Of a stretch of 64,000 bases of DNA, positions 51,546 through 62,590 are shown piece by piece. A program made the position numbers and the translations under genes. Position 1 is the stretch's first letter; every line of letters starts with the position of its first letter. Below the pieces are notes generated by a model. It searched no databases. It worked only from the letters and a program-made list of their open reading frames with translations, and had not been told where the DNA came from. Source of the DNA: Chrysomallon squamiferum (lineage: Eukaryota; Mollusca; Gastropoda; Neomphalida; Peltospiridae); assembly GCA_012295275.1 (NCBI GenBank), contig CM022670.1:19533698-19597697 (forward strand), given 5' to 3'.

Positions 51546-54500
51546 TTATTTTCTTGTGACAGTATTACCTTCTGTACAATCAACTCCCATCCATCCTGCC
51601 TCACACTGTCCGTAACAAGAACCATTAATTGGATCACATTGTTTCATATTTGTAGACATACAGTGACGACTGGCACATTTCTTTTCACAGTTAGAACCGT
51701 AGTTGATTCCTCTTTTACACTCTGGTATAGAGACCGCTATGACATTTGTCACTGAATTTTTATAATAATTTTAAATTTAGTTGTATCATATTTTAAAATG
51801 TACATTATAATTTATTATTTTGGCGATATAATTACTGAACTTTAGCAGCTTACAATTTTAGGCTGAATGAATAATATTAAGCATAAAGTTAATTCTATGC
51901 GTGTATTTTTCTCCCAATGATTTGACAACTAACACAACTGATCCATGTCCGTATTTGTTTGAATATATACAATGCAAAGATATCATAGATCAAGAAAAGA
52001 CATACACAATAATAACATGTAGTTAATTAAGATACTGCTGCAATTGTAAGGGTAGAAGAAATGGAACACCACAGAGATAGTGACATTTTTCTATTTAGTT
52101 ATTTACCTCTGCAGTCTGTGCCTCCCCAGCCAGACTGACAACCATTTTCACAGGTCCCAGTAATGTGATTACAACTTGAATCTCCCATACAGTGTCTTTC
52201 TGAACACTTCAGTAAACATTCAGGGCCATATGAATCTTGACTACAAACTAGAAAACATCTCAGTACAGTTGTTACCATTCAGATAACAACTCAGTAATTA
52301 GAAAGCATTTATATGAAAGGAATAATTATTTATATTTTATAGATTAAATTGAATATCAGATATTACATTTCTTTTACATTTTCAAATTTAATGTTTTTTT
52401 GGTATGTTAAAAACAATTATATTTAAATAAATACCTGTTGAACAGTCACGACCTTTCCAGCCATCTTCGCATATTCCTGAGCAGAATCCATTACTTTCTG
52501 GACACGGAGAAGAAACAGCACAATGACGATCATCACAACTTTTGTTACAGTGTCTACCATAAAACCCCTCATCACAGGCTTCAGAAATGAATCAAAGATG
52601 CGGTAAAAATTCACTTTTAACCACAAAAGAACAGAAAGAAATAGCAACAGCAATAATAATGTTAATAATAGAGAGAAATGCGAACCTTTGAAACCTTGAA
52701 AACAGTCGATATCATATTATTTTGAAGATATAATTATTGAACCGTACGAAATTTTAGGTTGAATGAATCTTATTAAACACAGTGTTAATTGTAAACGAAT
52801 CATTGTTTTTTTTTCTTCTTTTTTTCGATTTAGTGATGTTCAGTTCTTTTCGTGTATTTTTCTTCTAATGATTTTACAAACTGATATAGTTTATCCACGT
52901 AGATATAGATATATGTTTTAGTGTTTAGACATTTTCAAGGACATAAACACAGTTAAAGTTTCTCGCAAACATCCGTCCAAAATGTTACAGGTTACAAATG
53001 AAAAAAAAATAAGTTTCAGAACAGTTCCACTATTTTATTACAAAACAACATGTTATTCTGTATATATAAATATACAGTTAGTTGTACATGAACCATACGT
53101 GTATGACCTCCGTATTTAGTTATATTTATAATACCAGCGGACGTAAAGATTTATTATAATTAATCATTAAATTATTTCAGTTTTAAAGGATAAATGTTAT
53201 GAGTTACGCCTATAAACTATTTTATTTGATTATTCCTAAGAGTATAATTATATATGATTTATCAAAATACATTTGCATATGTAACCGTTTTATCTGTCAA
53301 ATTTGTTACTTTTATGTGCAATTTCTTCGTATTTTGTAATGTCAGTGTGATAATAAATATTGTCATAAACGAATAAAAAAGAAACAAACAAACAAAAGCA
53401 ACAAATAAATAATTAATAAAAGTAAAAGTATAATGGGTATAATTAAAAAGTCATATACTCTTATGAGAGTATAATAGCTTCAAGTCTCAAATGACTACAA
53501 CAAGTAAGATTACTTTATGCCCGATACATATATATATATATATCACAGTAATACATTTTACAATATGTGAATTATTAAAGAAGACAGAAATCAAATGCAA
53601 CAATAATAATAGCGAGAAATTCAAATTTTGTAAACCTTGCAAACAGTCGACTCCTTTCCATCCAGGCTGACATCCATCATTACACTTTCCACTTGTGAAA
53701 GGACAATAATTTGAATTTGCAGAACAGTGACGATCTGAACATGACTTTTTACAGTTTGGCCCATATTTTACTCTCCTCTCACATGCTGAAACACATTGAA
53801 TAATAGATTTCAATTTCATATAAATTCAGAGTTCAAACTGTGGTTTTCATCATGAATGTATAACGAACAATAAATAAATACGTCAATAGATAAACAAACA
53901 GACAACCAGAAACAGATAGAAAAGAAAGTAAATAAGCCACAAAAAATGTTTTGCAGGAAAAAAGGTACAGATAAAAGATAAATCAAAAGCTTTGCCAATA
54001 AATATTTCCAAATATGCTGAAATGGAAAACAGCTGTGATACTCTCGCAGTTAAATCTTTACATTTTGTTTCACCCAGCAATATGTTTCACCCAGCAATAC
54101 CTTTTTTCTTATTAAATCTTCACAAAATATTTCTGAACATAACAACATTTAAGATTCTAATTAACATTTGCACTAATTTCTGCAACCGAGAAATAATGTA
54201 CTAATTACTGATTATTACAGAAAATTGATTTTTGTTTGTGGGCACTAACATAGTAATAATTGTGTTATTACTTTGTTTACAGTCGATTCCTTTCCAGCCT
54301 GGTTCGCAGCCTTCAGGTCCACAGTCTCCTGTTACTGTATCACAAGAAACTCTAGACGAAGCACAGTGACGACTGCTACAGAAAAACCTACACTTAGCAC
54401 CGTATCTTCCGTCTTCAGAACATGCTGGTAATAAGAAATTATAAAATAATTGCCAGATAAATGTTGTTTTCTTAAAATTCTGTACAAAAGTGAAGAGTAG

Positions 54501-55157
54501 ATTATAAATATCTTCTAACAAAGTAATAATAAAGTATTATTACGGTAACATAATTATGCTTTCAGATCGATTAAATCATATTGTTTCATTTAGAATCTAA
54601 ATCACATTGATGTAGAAAAAAAAAATATTATTTCCGTCTGTTTATTGATGTAGTAACGGTATTCGCTTAATTTCTCTTTGAAATAATTACCCGTTGTGCA
54701 GTCTCGTCCTCTCCAGCCATCTTGACATTTTCCTGAGCATAATCCATCCCATGCTGGACACGGTGCAGAAACATCAGCACAATGACGATCACTACAACGT
54801 TTGTTACACTGAAGACCATATAAACCAGAACCACAGGCTTAGGAAATAAAACAGTGACGTAGTAAAAGCACCACGGTCAAACACCAAACAAGAATATGAA
54901 CAAGGACACCAACATAAATAACAAAAAAGAAGAAAAAATTAAAAGAAGAATATTAAAACAATAACAACAATAATAATGATAACGGAACAAATGGATTAAT
55001 AGGTACGCACGTACATAGATACATGCGTGCATACATACATAAAATCCAAAATACCACCATACAATATATTCATATGTTAAATGCTTTCTATTATCATTAC
55101 AGAAATTACACAGTTTATTGTAGATAAGAACGTCAAAAAAATACATAAATAAATGAA

Positions 55158-55188
<31 letters not shown>

Positions 55189-55293
55189 AAAATAAATAAA
55201 TAAATAGAAATACTTGCCATGTGCGGCATACATTTCTGCTATTTTCACGAAGATCGACTCAAGAAATAGATAATAAAACCATCGTGCCGCCAT
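37158..55293 (-). CDS. Receptor-type tyrosine phosphatase with 13 laminin-type EGF repeats (gene C; frameshift after D1)
   Basis: Minus-strand coding exons from 5': 55218-55293, 54691-54837, 54272-54424, 53636-53785, 52435-52578, 52107-52247, 51569-51721, 51198-51344, 50017-50157, 49543-49689, 48921-49067, 48371-48517, 47583-47726, 47046-47192, 46468-46564, 45821-45906, 45134-45276, 44271-44358, 43637-43713, 43239-43275, 42874-42971, 42590-42715, 42132-42277, 41593-41731, 40801-40948, 40118-40151, 39616-39680, 39157-39273, 38645-38767, 37970-38127, 37533-37671, 37158-37232. Total 3880 nt, one more than a multiple of three: exon 40801-40948 has 148 nt where A and B have 147. As read, translation ends after about 1031 residues, keeping all of D1 (WPD Asp929, HCSAGIGRTG Cys960/Arg966) and losing D2. 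Every other exon is open, so the base is either a recent mutation or a sequence error. No lectin domain. Confidence 0.86.
38118..38295 (-). repeat. Tandem copies of a splice junction at a gene C D2 exon
   Basis: CTGTTTCTTTCTG, the acceptor side of exon 37970-38127, recurs at 38191 and 38271, each followed by similar AT-rich intron sequence (period 73-80 bp). Three near-identical 3' splice sites therefore stand in a row; only the one at 38127 joins in frame. Confidence 0.75.
40801..44358 (-). CDS. Gene C PTP domain D1 (ends in frameshifted exon)
   Basis: Exons 44271-44358 to 40801-40948. Motifs: [60 protein letters not shown]. All catalytic residues are present. In 40801-40948 an extra base, seen as GG at 40882-40883 (CC on the minus strand), changes the frame after GNTAV and gives TGA three codons later. 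With the base skipped, the remainder aligns with gene B codon for codon. Confidence 0.88.
43931..44056. repeat. CTA then TTA compound microsatellite in a gene C intron
   Basis: About a dozen CTA units pass into TAA and then more than 20 TTA units. Confidence 0.9.
44878..44965. repeat. Perfect 23-bp inverted repeat in a gene C intron
   Basis: Arms 44878-44900 and 44943-44965 are exact reverse complements (left arm begins TGCAAGAACTAGG) with a 42-nt loop. Capable of forming a hairpin in DNA or pre-mRNA; could be a remnant of a small inverted-repeat element. Confidence 0.9.
45134..46564 (-). CDS. Gene C membrane helix and juxtamembrane exons
   Basis: Exon 46468-46564 encodes a helix of about residues 673-693 (VTISSTIVVIILCVIIALII) followed by KRRK. 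The acceptor at TTGCAG|AGGCAGC was chosen because the upstream CTGCAG alternative leads to a stop. Exons 45821-45906 and 45134-45276 carry Tyr707 (YTNV) and Tyr733 (YCNT), Y-x-N sites like those of gene B, in an acidic linker ending FEAEFK. Confidence 0.83.
47046..54837 (-). CDS. Gene C EGF array: 13 laminin-type repeats
   Basis: Thirteen single-exon repeats of 141-153 nt, all in the same phase, each with about 8 Cys in the pattern C-x-x-x-x-YGxxC-xxxC-xxRxC-...-GxC-xxGC-xxGWxGxxC, as in MEGF10/Draper/CED-1-type receptors. No calcium-binding DxxEC start is present, unlike gene B. Exons 50017-50157 and 52107-52247 are near-identical together with their flanks. In family terms such arrays bind apoptotic cells, matrix or other EGF proteins; the ligand here is unknown. 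Confidence 0.9.
50577..50682 (+). pseudogene. Orphan EGF exon fragment in opposite orientation to gene C
   Basis: Plus-strand reading gives KDRHCMNNLSC, then SRETGECKNGLC and EIGWIGTDCTE followed by a GTACGA donor: the last two thirds of a laminin-type EGF exon. The first third is replaced by GATA/AAAT simple sequence. It lies in a gene C intron on the wrong strand, so it cannot be part of gene C. Confidence 0.7.
51455..51542. repeat. GA microsatellite in a gene C intron
   Basis: About 44 uninterrupted GA units between EGF exons 51198-51344 and 51569-51721, ending only about 25 bp before the splice donor of the latter. Confidence 0.92.
55218..55293 (-). CDS. Gene C exon 1: start codon and signal peptide, GC donor
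   Basis: AACAATGGCGG is a good start context. The product opens MAARWFYYLFLESIF and ends near EMYAAH, a plausible cleavable signal peptide. The exon ends CATG|GCAAGT, a GC-AG type donor, and leaves one base (G) that completes Ala before Cys of the first EGF exon. Coding length is 76 nt, identical to gene B exon 1. The frame stays open upstream to an ATG at 55426, so a longer start is possible, but the longer form would bury the hydrophobic stretch. Confidence 0.6.
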
Positions 55294-55349
55294 TGTTACG
55301 AATGATTTGCATTTCACAAAGCAGGAAGAATAATAGTGTCTTAAAACAG

Positions 55350-56560
55350 GATGTAATGTCGTCAGTGTAATTACGTTGCCATTGTGAACATAGAGAAAAC
55401 TAATGACTATCCAGCCATAAATTTTCAATTGTTATTTTTGTACTTTGTATAAAAAAGGAAATATGATTTAAAAAAAATAATAAATATCAAAGTTGATGAT
55501 GATAATGATGGTGATGCTGCTAATACAATAATACAAATATTACAATAACTAGTGTTTTATGGGTTATTTTTTTCCCCTTTTTTGTTGTCTATTTTCAGCT
55601 TAGTCTAGAACGGGATATATTGTTTTTCTTATTGTATTTTGTTTGTTGTGGATTTTGTGTGTGTGTGTTTTGGTGTTTTTTTATTATTATAAAATAAACC
55701 AAAACTTTGTGTCAGTTAAATTGTTTCAATAAATCAATATCGGTATCAGGATAAAAACTAAAGTATAGGTGTGATAAATTATTCACATTTGTATCAGTTT
55801 CATTTACTATTTAAGTTGATACGTTCAGTTTACTTTCACTTATTGCTAATGTAGTCTGTAGTGTCGTCTTGAAACATCTGTTCCTGTATATTTTTTCTAT
55901 ATTGTATTCTGCTTCTACTACTACTGCTGCTTCTGCTGCTTCTGCTACTACAGCTAGTACTACCGCTGCTATTATTATTATTATTATTATTAATGCTTCT
56001 ACTACTGCTACTGCTACCAACACCACCACCACCACCACCACTACAACTGCTACTACATCCTTTCTTTCTTTCTTTTCTTTCTATTTTATCTAGTTCATTT
56101 TATTTTATTTGGCATATGGTATATTCACTGTTTTATTTGTTTGTTTGTTGTTGCTGTTATTAAAAGATTTGCTTCGGTCATACAAATAATACCAATAATG
56201 GTGGTGCAATTAACAAAAGAAAAAATATGTTATAAAGTAAACTTTTTAGTAGCTGTGTTTTTAACGAAACTAAAGAAATCAAAAATTAAATTGTTTTAAA
56301 GTTTTTATTTCGATATTTTGATCAAGTTTAGTTCAAAATAGCAATAACAACAATAACAACAACGACGACGATAAGAACAACAGTAATAATAGCAAGCACT
56401 TTTCTACTTTGTTAAGTGATAAATAGTTAAGATACAGGTCAGTAAATGAAAACAATTAGAATTGTGTTGAAGTGTTGTACTTGACTACATAAACACTCGT
56501 TCCTGTTTGAAGTCAGTTTTTGTGTCACCGAGCGTCATAGATTTGTTTAATCTTTCTGGG
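55350..56560. repeat. Gene C upstream module (copy 1)
   Basis: Non-coding sequence just upstream of gene C exon 1. About 55352-55440 and 55480-55870 align with about 62885-62960 and 63130-63530 beside gene D (shared: ATTAGTTTTCTCTATGTTC on the minus strand, GATGATAA...GGTGATGCTG, GATACGTTCAGTT). About 56446-56500 resembles 59336-59390 (GAAGTGTTGTACTTGAC). It probably holds gene C's promoter or 5' UTR. Confidence 0.55.
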
Positions 56561-56737
56561 TTATTACAACATCAGATAGCTAATGACCCAGTATTCGTCT
56601 AATTGTTCTTACTTGTTTTCCCCTAAAGGGTTTTATGTTATCTTAAAAGTCATACATACATACATCATATATTCATATACATACAGGGACACACATACAC
56701 ATATATAAAGATAAACTAATTCTTACAGAAAGATATA

Positions 56738-57714
56738 CTACTAAAAAAAAGTTAAGGGTCAAAGAAACTTTTTGATAATTTTTGGAAGTATGTTTTTTTT
56801 TTTTTTTTTTTTAGGCCTGATAGAGTTTGAATATTAAACTTTGTATTGTCATTTGGATTAAAGTCATCACATTATTAAGGGCATGCAATCATTGTCCTCA
56901 TCTTTAGAAACTTCTTATGATAACCCAGATTTCCTTTTCATGGATTTGAAGCAAAAACATAGTCAGACTAAACTGATAGGCTGCCTTGATTAACCCGCTG
57001 TGATACCTCGTGCTTAGCATGAGTGTAATTCAATGCATGTCAATTTTAGCAATGAAAGGGATGAGCATTATCCTTTGCATTAGAAGATGGTTCGACGACA
57101 GTTCAGTTTAAAACAGAGGCGAAAGGCCACTGGTTGGCTATAAAATGGATACACTTAAAGATCCGCGGGTCACAGGCTAAATGTATTATAAATAGACTCT
57201 GGAAGAGGTTCAGGACGACTAAGTCTATTCACAATCGCTCCCGCTCTGGAAGACCACGATTAACAAAAGCACGAGAAGACAGTTTCGTGATGATAACGGT
57301 ATTGTGAGAGCGTGGAGTCTAGCCAGATCATTCGAATAGTCTACGAGATCAAGATTTGTGATGTCGACGATCTGTCGTCCGACCATAGCTACATCCCCGT
57401 CACAATTTGCTGATGTTAACGTTGTCCAACATCAACAATTTGAGGAGGAAGTGTAAGGGTGTGGGTGGGCATATCCATAAATCACAGACCAGGAGACTGG
57501 TTTCAGGACGACAACGCATACTTCATTGTGTCAGGGAGGTGACCGACTTTCTGCAGCAGCAGAACATTCAGCACATTTGTCAGCGTTTGATGAAATATTG
57601 CGTTCTTGTCTTGAGACATCAAATAAATAATTTGTCATTAGTCATCACAATTTTAGCATATTAGCTTATTTTTATTTGCACATATAGTTTGTACCCTTAA
57701 CTTCTTTTGAGCAG
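56738..57714 (+). mobile_element. Degenerate Tc1/mariner-type DNA transposon
   Basis: Flanked by TA on both sides (56736-56737 and 57715-57716). Terminal inverted repeats match: left CTACTAAAAAAAAGTTAAGG, right in reverse CTGCTCAAAAGAAGTTAAGG. Inside, fragments of a Tc1 transposase are readable on the plus strand: INRLWKRFRTTKSIHNRSRS and GRPRLTKARED (DNA-binding part, GRPR motif) near 57190-57285, and FQDDNA with REVTDFLQQQNIQ near 57500-57575 (catalytic region). Stops and frame changes break it, and at 977 bp it is shorter than complete Tc1 elements, so it is not autonomous. Confidence 0.9.
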
Positions 57715-57911
57715 TATCTACCAAAAATAATCCCAATTTTTCTCACCATCTGTCCCTCTGACTCATTTCCTCTGTATATGTATATGTGTGTGTGTGTGTG
57801 TGCGTATGTGTGTGTGCGTATATGTCTGCATATATATTTATATATGTATGTATATATGTGCATGTGTCTTTGTATGAATGTGTAGATTTGCATGTATGAT
57901 TGTACATATTT

Positions 57912-57919
57912 AGAGAGAG

Positions 57920-57992
<73 letters not shown>

Positions 57993-58016
57993 GAGAGGTA
58001 ACAGAGAGAGAGAGAG
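57912..58016. repeat. GA microsatellite
   Basis: Interrupted GA run of about 100 bp shortly beyond the Tc1 element. Confidence 0.9.
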
Positions 58017-59749
58017 TAATCATTGTCTATAAAATGGAGCAACAGATGTAACAATTGTAATTTAGTTTCAGAAGCAAATTATTTTTGTTGTGACAGTAAT
58101 TACTAGTATACATATATACAAACATACATAAATACACACTCAAATACATACATACATACATACATACATATACACATGTATCGATTCAGACATTTATACA
58201 TATATATAAACACTCATACATACAAACGATCATATATGCATACATATACATGCACACTTATATAGACAGATACATATATATATATACATACATACATACA
58301 TACATACATACATTCGTGCATACCTACATAATTATATACAGCTTTGTACCTGTCTATCAAACATCGAAATCATTCAAATAACTACGCATACAACTCGTAA
58401 GTTTGTGCGGCTTTTTAACTTTTATGTGATTCCAAGAATACCCAATTAAATCCCTCAGAAATGAAAATCTTGCTGTTTAATGCTTATATTCAGTTTCTAA
58501 TGAAAATAATACAGAAGTAAGAAATATTGATGTACACGTTAGTACGAAAACAGACACACACACACATTTTTTTTTTTTATTGGCTGAGTCTACAAATGAT
58601 TCTTTGTTATTACATTACTGAATTAAGCAATCTTATTTTGTATACGAAGTGAATTTCTAAAGCCTTAAATTCTGAATACAAAACTGTACACGTCTATGTT
58701 TGTAGGATTTAATATTTGTTTAATGAAACTGATTGTTAGTGTTATCGTGATTGTTATGATCATTGTCTATTGCTGTTATTTTGAAATTATGCAATACTAT
58801 GAAGAGAAAAAAAAAACCCATTCTACTGTTGTTTTATCGGTTTTTATTTGCAGACCATTTTTCATGTCCACCTTTCTAGAAAACAAAAAATAACAGAGCT
58901 CTCTCTAATGGCACTGTCTGAAACGAAGATTTATAGCTTTATGTATTAGTTCAGTTTAACAAAACTGCCTCGTACGATTAATCATTACCGTTCTCAAGAT
59001 AAATATTGAAGCGTCAGGCATGGCGATAAACGAATGATAAAAGTATTAGAATCAGTTTCGTTCACTGCTTGAGACATCACGTTCAATTTTCTTTTACCTT
59101 ATTCTAATGTAGTTTTGTAATGTCCTGTTTCTATGTTTGTCCCTTTGTATTTTCGCCTGTATTGTGCAGTTTTACTTTAACAGTAGCAGTACTGATAATG
59201 AGGATAATGCTGATGCTGATGATGATGATAATAATAATACTAATAATACAATCATCACTATCATAAATTCAAATGATTGTATTTAAACAAAAATTTCTTA
59301 TCTGTTTTCTAAAAATTAATAAAGCAATAAATTAAAACAATGAGAATTATCCTGAAGTGTTGTACTTGACATAAAACGCTTGTTTCTCTTTTATGGAATA
59401 TATTTATATATAAATGCAAAATTAGCGAAATTATTTTACTCAAATAGGTTTTAATTTAATTTGTTTTTTAATTTTATATTTATTTATTTATTTGTTCATT
59501 TATTTACTCATTCGTTTGTGTGGGTTTTTTTTTAATTAATTACTTGTATAGTACTCTGTTGTATTGTATTTAAATTATATTTCTTTTATATTGTATGGTA
59601 TTATATATTAATACATTACATTACATTTTATTATGTTATTATATTATATTTTATTACCTATCTATGTAGGTGTATCTATTTCTTCCAAACTTAATTTACT
59701 TTCCCTCTGACAAACGTTTCCAGTAAATGTGTAGAAATGCGCACTTAAA

Positions 59750-59980
59750 CCACACCTCTGAAGTGCCGAGGGAGTTGTGATTGGTCAACATCTATTCAGT
59801 CTTTGTAGGGGCGTCGTACTCATCAGTTACTTCGGAAGTCCATCCCTCACAGGAATTGTTACTAAAACACTACTGATGGGTTATTTTATTTATTTATTTA
59901 TTTATTTGAGAGCCGAGAGAACCTGGACTGTCAATTATAACATGGAAATTGTGCAAATAACCACATATACCACTCGTAAG
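59750..59980. promoter_or_regulatory. Promoter-like cluster (CACCC, inverted CCAAT, ETS-type sites)
   Basis: Within 90 bp: CCACACC (59750-59756), ATTGG (59780-59784) and CGGAAGT (59833-59839), followed by ATGGAAATTGTG at 59942 and ACTC|GTAAGT at about 59971. It may be a promoter for gene C with a distant non-coding exon, or a relic of a duplicated promoter. Motif matches this short occur by chance. Confidence 0.3.
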
Positions 59981-61122
59981 TTCATGCTGCAATTTTAACG
60001 TTTATATATTTCCAGTCAGTATTAATAATAATCTCTTAAGACAAACTAATCAGAAATGAAAGTGTTAATGCTTATTTCTTGTATCCTGTTTCTGATAGAA
60101 ATAATGCAGCAACATCAAATATTGATATACATGTTATTACGAAAACAGGTATTTGTGTGTGTGTGTGTGTGTGTTGGCTATTGTTGAACTGGATTACTTG
60201 ATTTTATATAATAAATTAAGGAACATTACCTCGTGTTTGCAACGAATTTCTAAAGCCTTCCTATTTGAATACATACAAAATAAAAAATAAAATAAAAAGA
60301 AGGTCACTGACTGAAATTATTGAACTATTTATTATTCTTGTCATCCGGTAAACCAAGGGAGAATACTCGCTTAAAGTATTGAAATATTTATTTATTTATA
60401 TTAGTTACGTTTCTTTTAAATATACCAAGGAAGATAATTCATATAATTAACTGAAATGTGTTAGCTGTTCTAATTTCCTTCCAATTAACATAAATATTTA
60501 AATAAATATATACAAAACATAAAAACGTAATTATGCAGGATTATAAATCAGTGGTATGTGGTATCATACAAATTAGAAAATGAGATAATATAATGTAATA
60601 ATTATCTGCAGAAAAAGCAACAAAACGAAATAAATTAATGAAACAAAAGTCTACAAGAAGATTTTTAATTTTATATTTTTGCAAAAATATTTTACGTTTG
60701 TATGTATATCAGAAAATAACTAATAAGTAAATGAAGAAAGACAGAAGGAATGAAGGAAGAATGAAAGAAAGAAAGAAAAGACAATAATATGATGAATGAG
60801 TAGCAATAACTTTAATTTTTGTATTTTTGCAACAATATTATTCTTTGTATGTCTATCAGAAAAAAAAAATGAAAAACAAAATGACGTTAGAAAAAATGTG
60901 TGTGTGTTCTTAAAACGTTATATTTTAAACAAATCACGTCAGTAAGTTAACATTTATGAAGTCTTTCTTTTGCATAATAATTTTTAACTTAAGATGATGA
61001 AATTTGAATTCAGCATATTAAAGTAAGTTTTGCATTTATAAAGCTGTTGAATGTCACAATTCATGTACAACTTTGTTATAATACCTGAACATAAGAATAG
61101 AGAATTATAACATAATGAAATC

Positions 61123-61128
61123 TTTATT
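61123..61128 (-). promoter_or_regulatory. Likely polyadenylation signal of gene D
   Basis: TTTATT on the plus strand (AATAAA on the minus strand) about 185 nt after the gene D stop. Confidence 0.45.
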
Positions 61129-61309
61129 TACATTGTAAATTAGATAAGATGATAACAGTAATGATATAAACCAAAATATCTTAATAAGTGATTAAAATTC
61201 ATATCAATAATTATTATCATAAATTATCAGAATATATAAATTTAATATAAATAACAAATTTGGTTTTAACTGAAGTATGAGACAGTAATAATATAGTTAT
61301 TACTACTAA

Positions 61310-61577
61310 TTACGACATGTTGATTGCATCGTAAGGAGAAGGTTCATCAACAACATCATTTTCCAGCTTTTCATAAGTAACTGTCTCAGGTTCGCTGCAC
61401 TTTTCAGATTCTCTCACATTCTGATACTGATGTTCAGCACTCGAGTTCTTATCGCTCACTTCTTCATAAGCCGTGTCGTACGTAGGAACGTGGTCTGTGT
61501 CCGAGTTTTCTTTCTTCAGTTCTTTCAGTTCTGTCAGTTCTGGTTTCACAACATGTGATTGTTTTCTAATCACCAAT
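61310..61577 (-). CDS. Gene D cytoplasmic tail exon, ITAM/ITIM/ITSM-like
   Basis: Encodes about 89 residues ending DAINMS, stop at 61310. Tyrosine motifs in order: YDTA, TAYEEV (fits T-x-Y-x-x-V, ITSM), YQNV (Y-x-N, Grb2-type), VTYEKL (fits V-x-Y-x-x-L, ITIM) and SPYDAI (S-x-Y-x-x-I). YEKL and YDAI are ten residues apart, within the loose ITAM spacing accepted for Draper/MEGF10-type phagocytic receptors. No kinase or phosphatase domain. The frame is fully open and codon-rich in motif residues, which suggests it was under selection until recently. Signalling function is inferred from motif matches only. Confidence 0.78.
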
Positions 61578-61957
61578 CTAAGTGAAAAAAGAGAAAGTAT
61601 TAATTTAGTTTATCGTATACGATATAAAAACACCGAAATTTAAGACCTTATGAAGAGATGTTATTTTGCGTGAGGATATTTAAGTGAAATAAAAATTTAA
61701 TACGGCACATACAAAGTCCATGGCATGACTGTCATAAACAGATTACATAGATATAATATTAGACAATAGGATATTTTATAAACGTTATTTCAAATCACGA
61801 TGTAAATATAATTTTCTTTAACTATTTTTATTTTAAATGTTCTGAATATCAAATAATCAGTAAACAGAAATTTAAGAAAATAAAGTATCAACAAGATAAT
61901 CAAATTTGATATTAATTTGTAAACATCTAAAGAAATTGTAAAGGAAGGAATGGTTAC

Positions 61958-62057
61958 CTAGCAATGATTAAACCAGAAATTAGAAAAAGGGTAATAAATA
62001 TTCCCAGAGAAATACGCAAACCAACTAAGTTGCTGTTCTCTTTCTTCAAGAACTTAG
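61958..62057 (-). CDS. Gene D membrane-helix exon
   Basis: Encodes AKFLKKENSNLVGLR followed by a hydrophobic helix [18 protein letters not shown], with AG|GTAACC donor. The phase (two bases in, two out) equals that of the membrane exons of genes B and C, showing common descent despite the different tail. Confidence 0.8.
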
Positions 62058-62368
62058 CTGAAATTTAAATAAGAACAAAATACAGATATTTCTTAGTGAA
62101 AAAGTTAAACCTAAAGACAGTATAATCTAATTCCATATATATATATAATTCAAAATTACATTGCACGACATCAGACTGGTTGACTGTCCTATGCCGTCAT
62201 ACGTATATTATTGAACTAATAATCAATATGAATTTGAAAAAATAATTAATTAAGACGAAAATATGTGAAAAAATAGTTAAATGAAATAAGAATATAGATG
62301 CATAAAAAATATGTGTGCTATGTAAGTGTTTTTATTATTATTATTATTTTAAAGTACATTCGCAGTAC

Positions 62369-62513
62369 CTTCAGTACATGATATTCCGTTCCAACCATCG
62401 ATGCACCCATCAACACACTCCCCTCTCTCTGGATCACACGTTTGACGACCATAGCAACGTCTGTCTGTACACTGATATTGGCAGTTTTCTCCATATTCCC
62501 CAAAAAGAACATT
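62369..62513 (-). pseudogene. Gene D EGF exon with one-base frameshift
   Basis: Encodes GEYGENCQYQCTDRRC, then RQTCDPERGECVDGC and DGWNGISCTE with normal acceptor and donor. Joined in the family's usual phase, the first codons (ECSFWGIW) are out of frame with the rest because TTTTT stands where TTTT is expected (about 62501-62506); a stop follows. A homopolymer read error is possible. Confidence 0.75.
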
Positions 62514-62589
62514 CTGAAATTAAATATCTTAATAAATCTTATAAAATTATGAAATATTTTTTCAAAATTACACACACATACGCAAACAC

Positions 62590-62590
<1 letters not shown>

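Larger units (their letters stand above)
49790..52270 (-). repeat. Segmental duplication of an EGF exon with flanks
   Basis: About 49790-50180 matches about 51900-52270: the exon, the TTATTTACCTCTGCAGTCTG border, the GAAAACATCTCAGTACAGTTGTTA flank and nearby intron motifs. Differences include ACSQ/VCSQ and CSLK/CLLK. A third, older intron copy is visible near 52850-52930. Confidence 0.75.
57716..61120. other. Intergenic region, repeated modules, no gene seen
   Basis: Contains a GA tract (57912-58016), TACA repeats (58090-58330), a direct repeat pair (58365-58560 and 59935-60150, sharing an ACTCGTAAGT site), and a segment (58925-59400) resembling the gene C and D upstream modules. No conserved exon was recognised. 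Confidence 0.65.

Noticed and set aside
54877-55428. A 183-residue open frame as a separate gene
   Set aside because: Only its 55218-55293 part is convincing, as gene C exon 1; the rest reads through an intron AAAT repeat and upstream sequence.
55811-56093. Ala/Thr/Ile-rich open frames on both strands
   Set aside because: Translation of TACTACTGC/TTA simple sequence.
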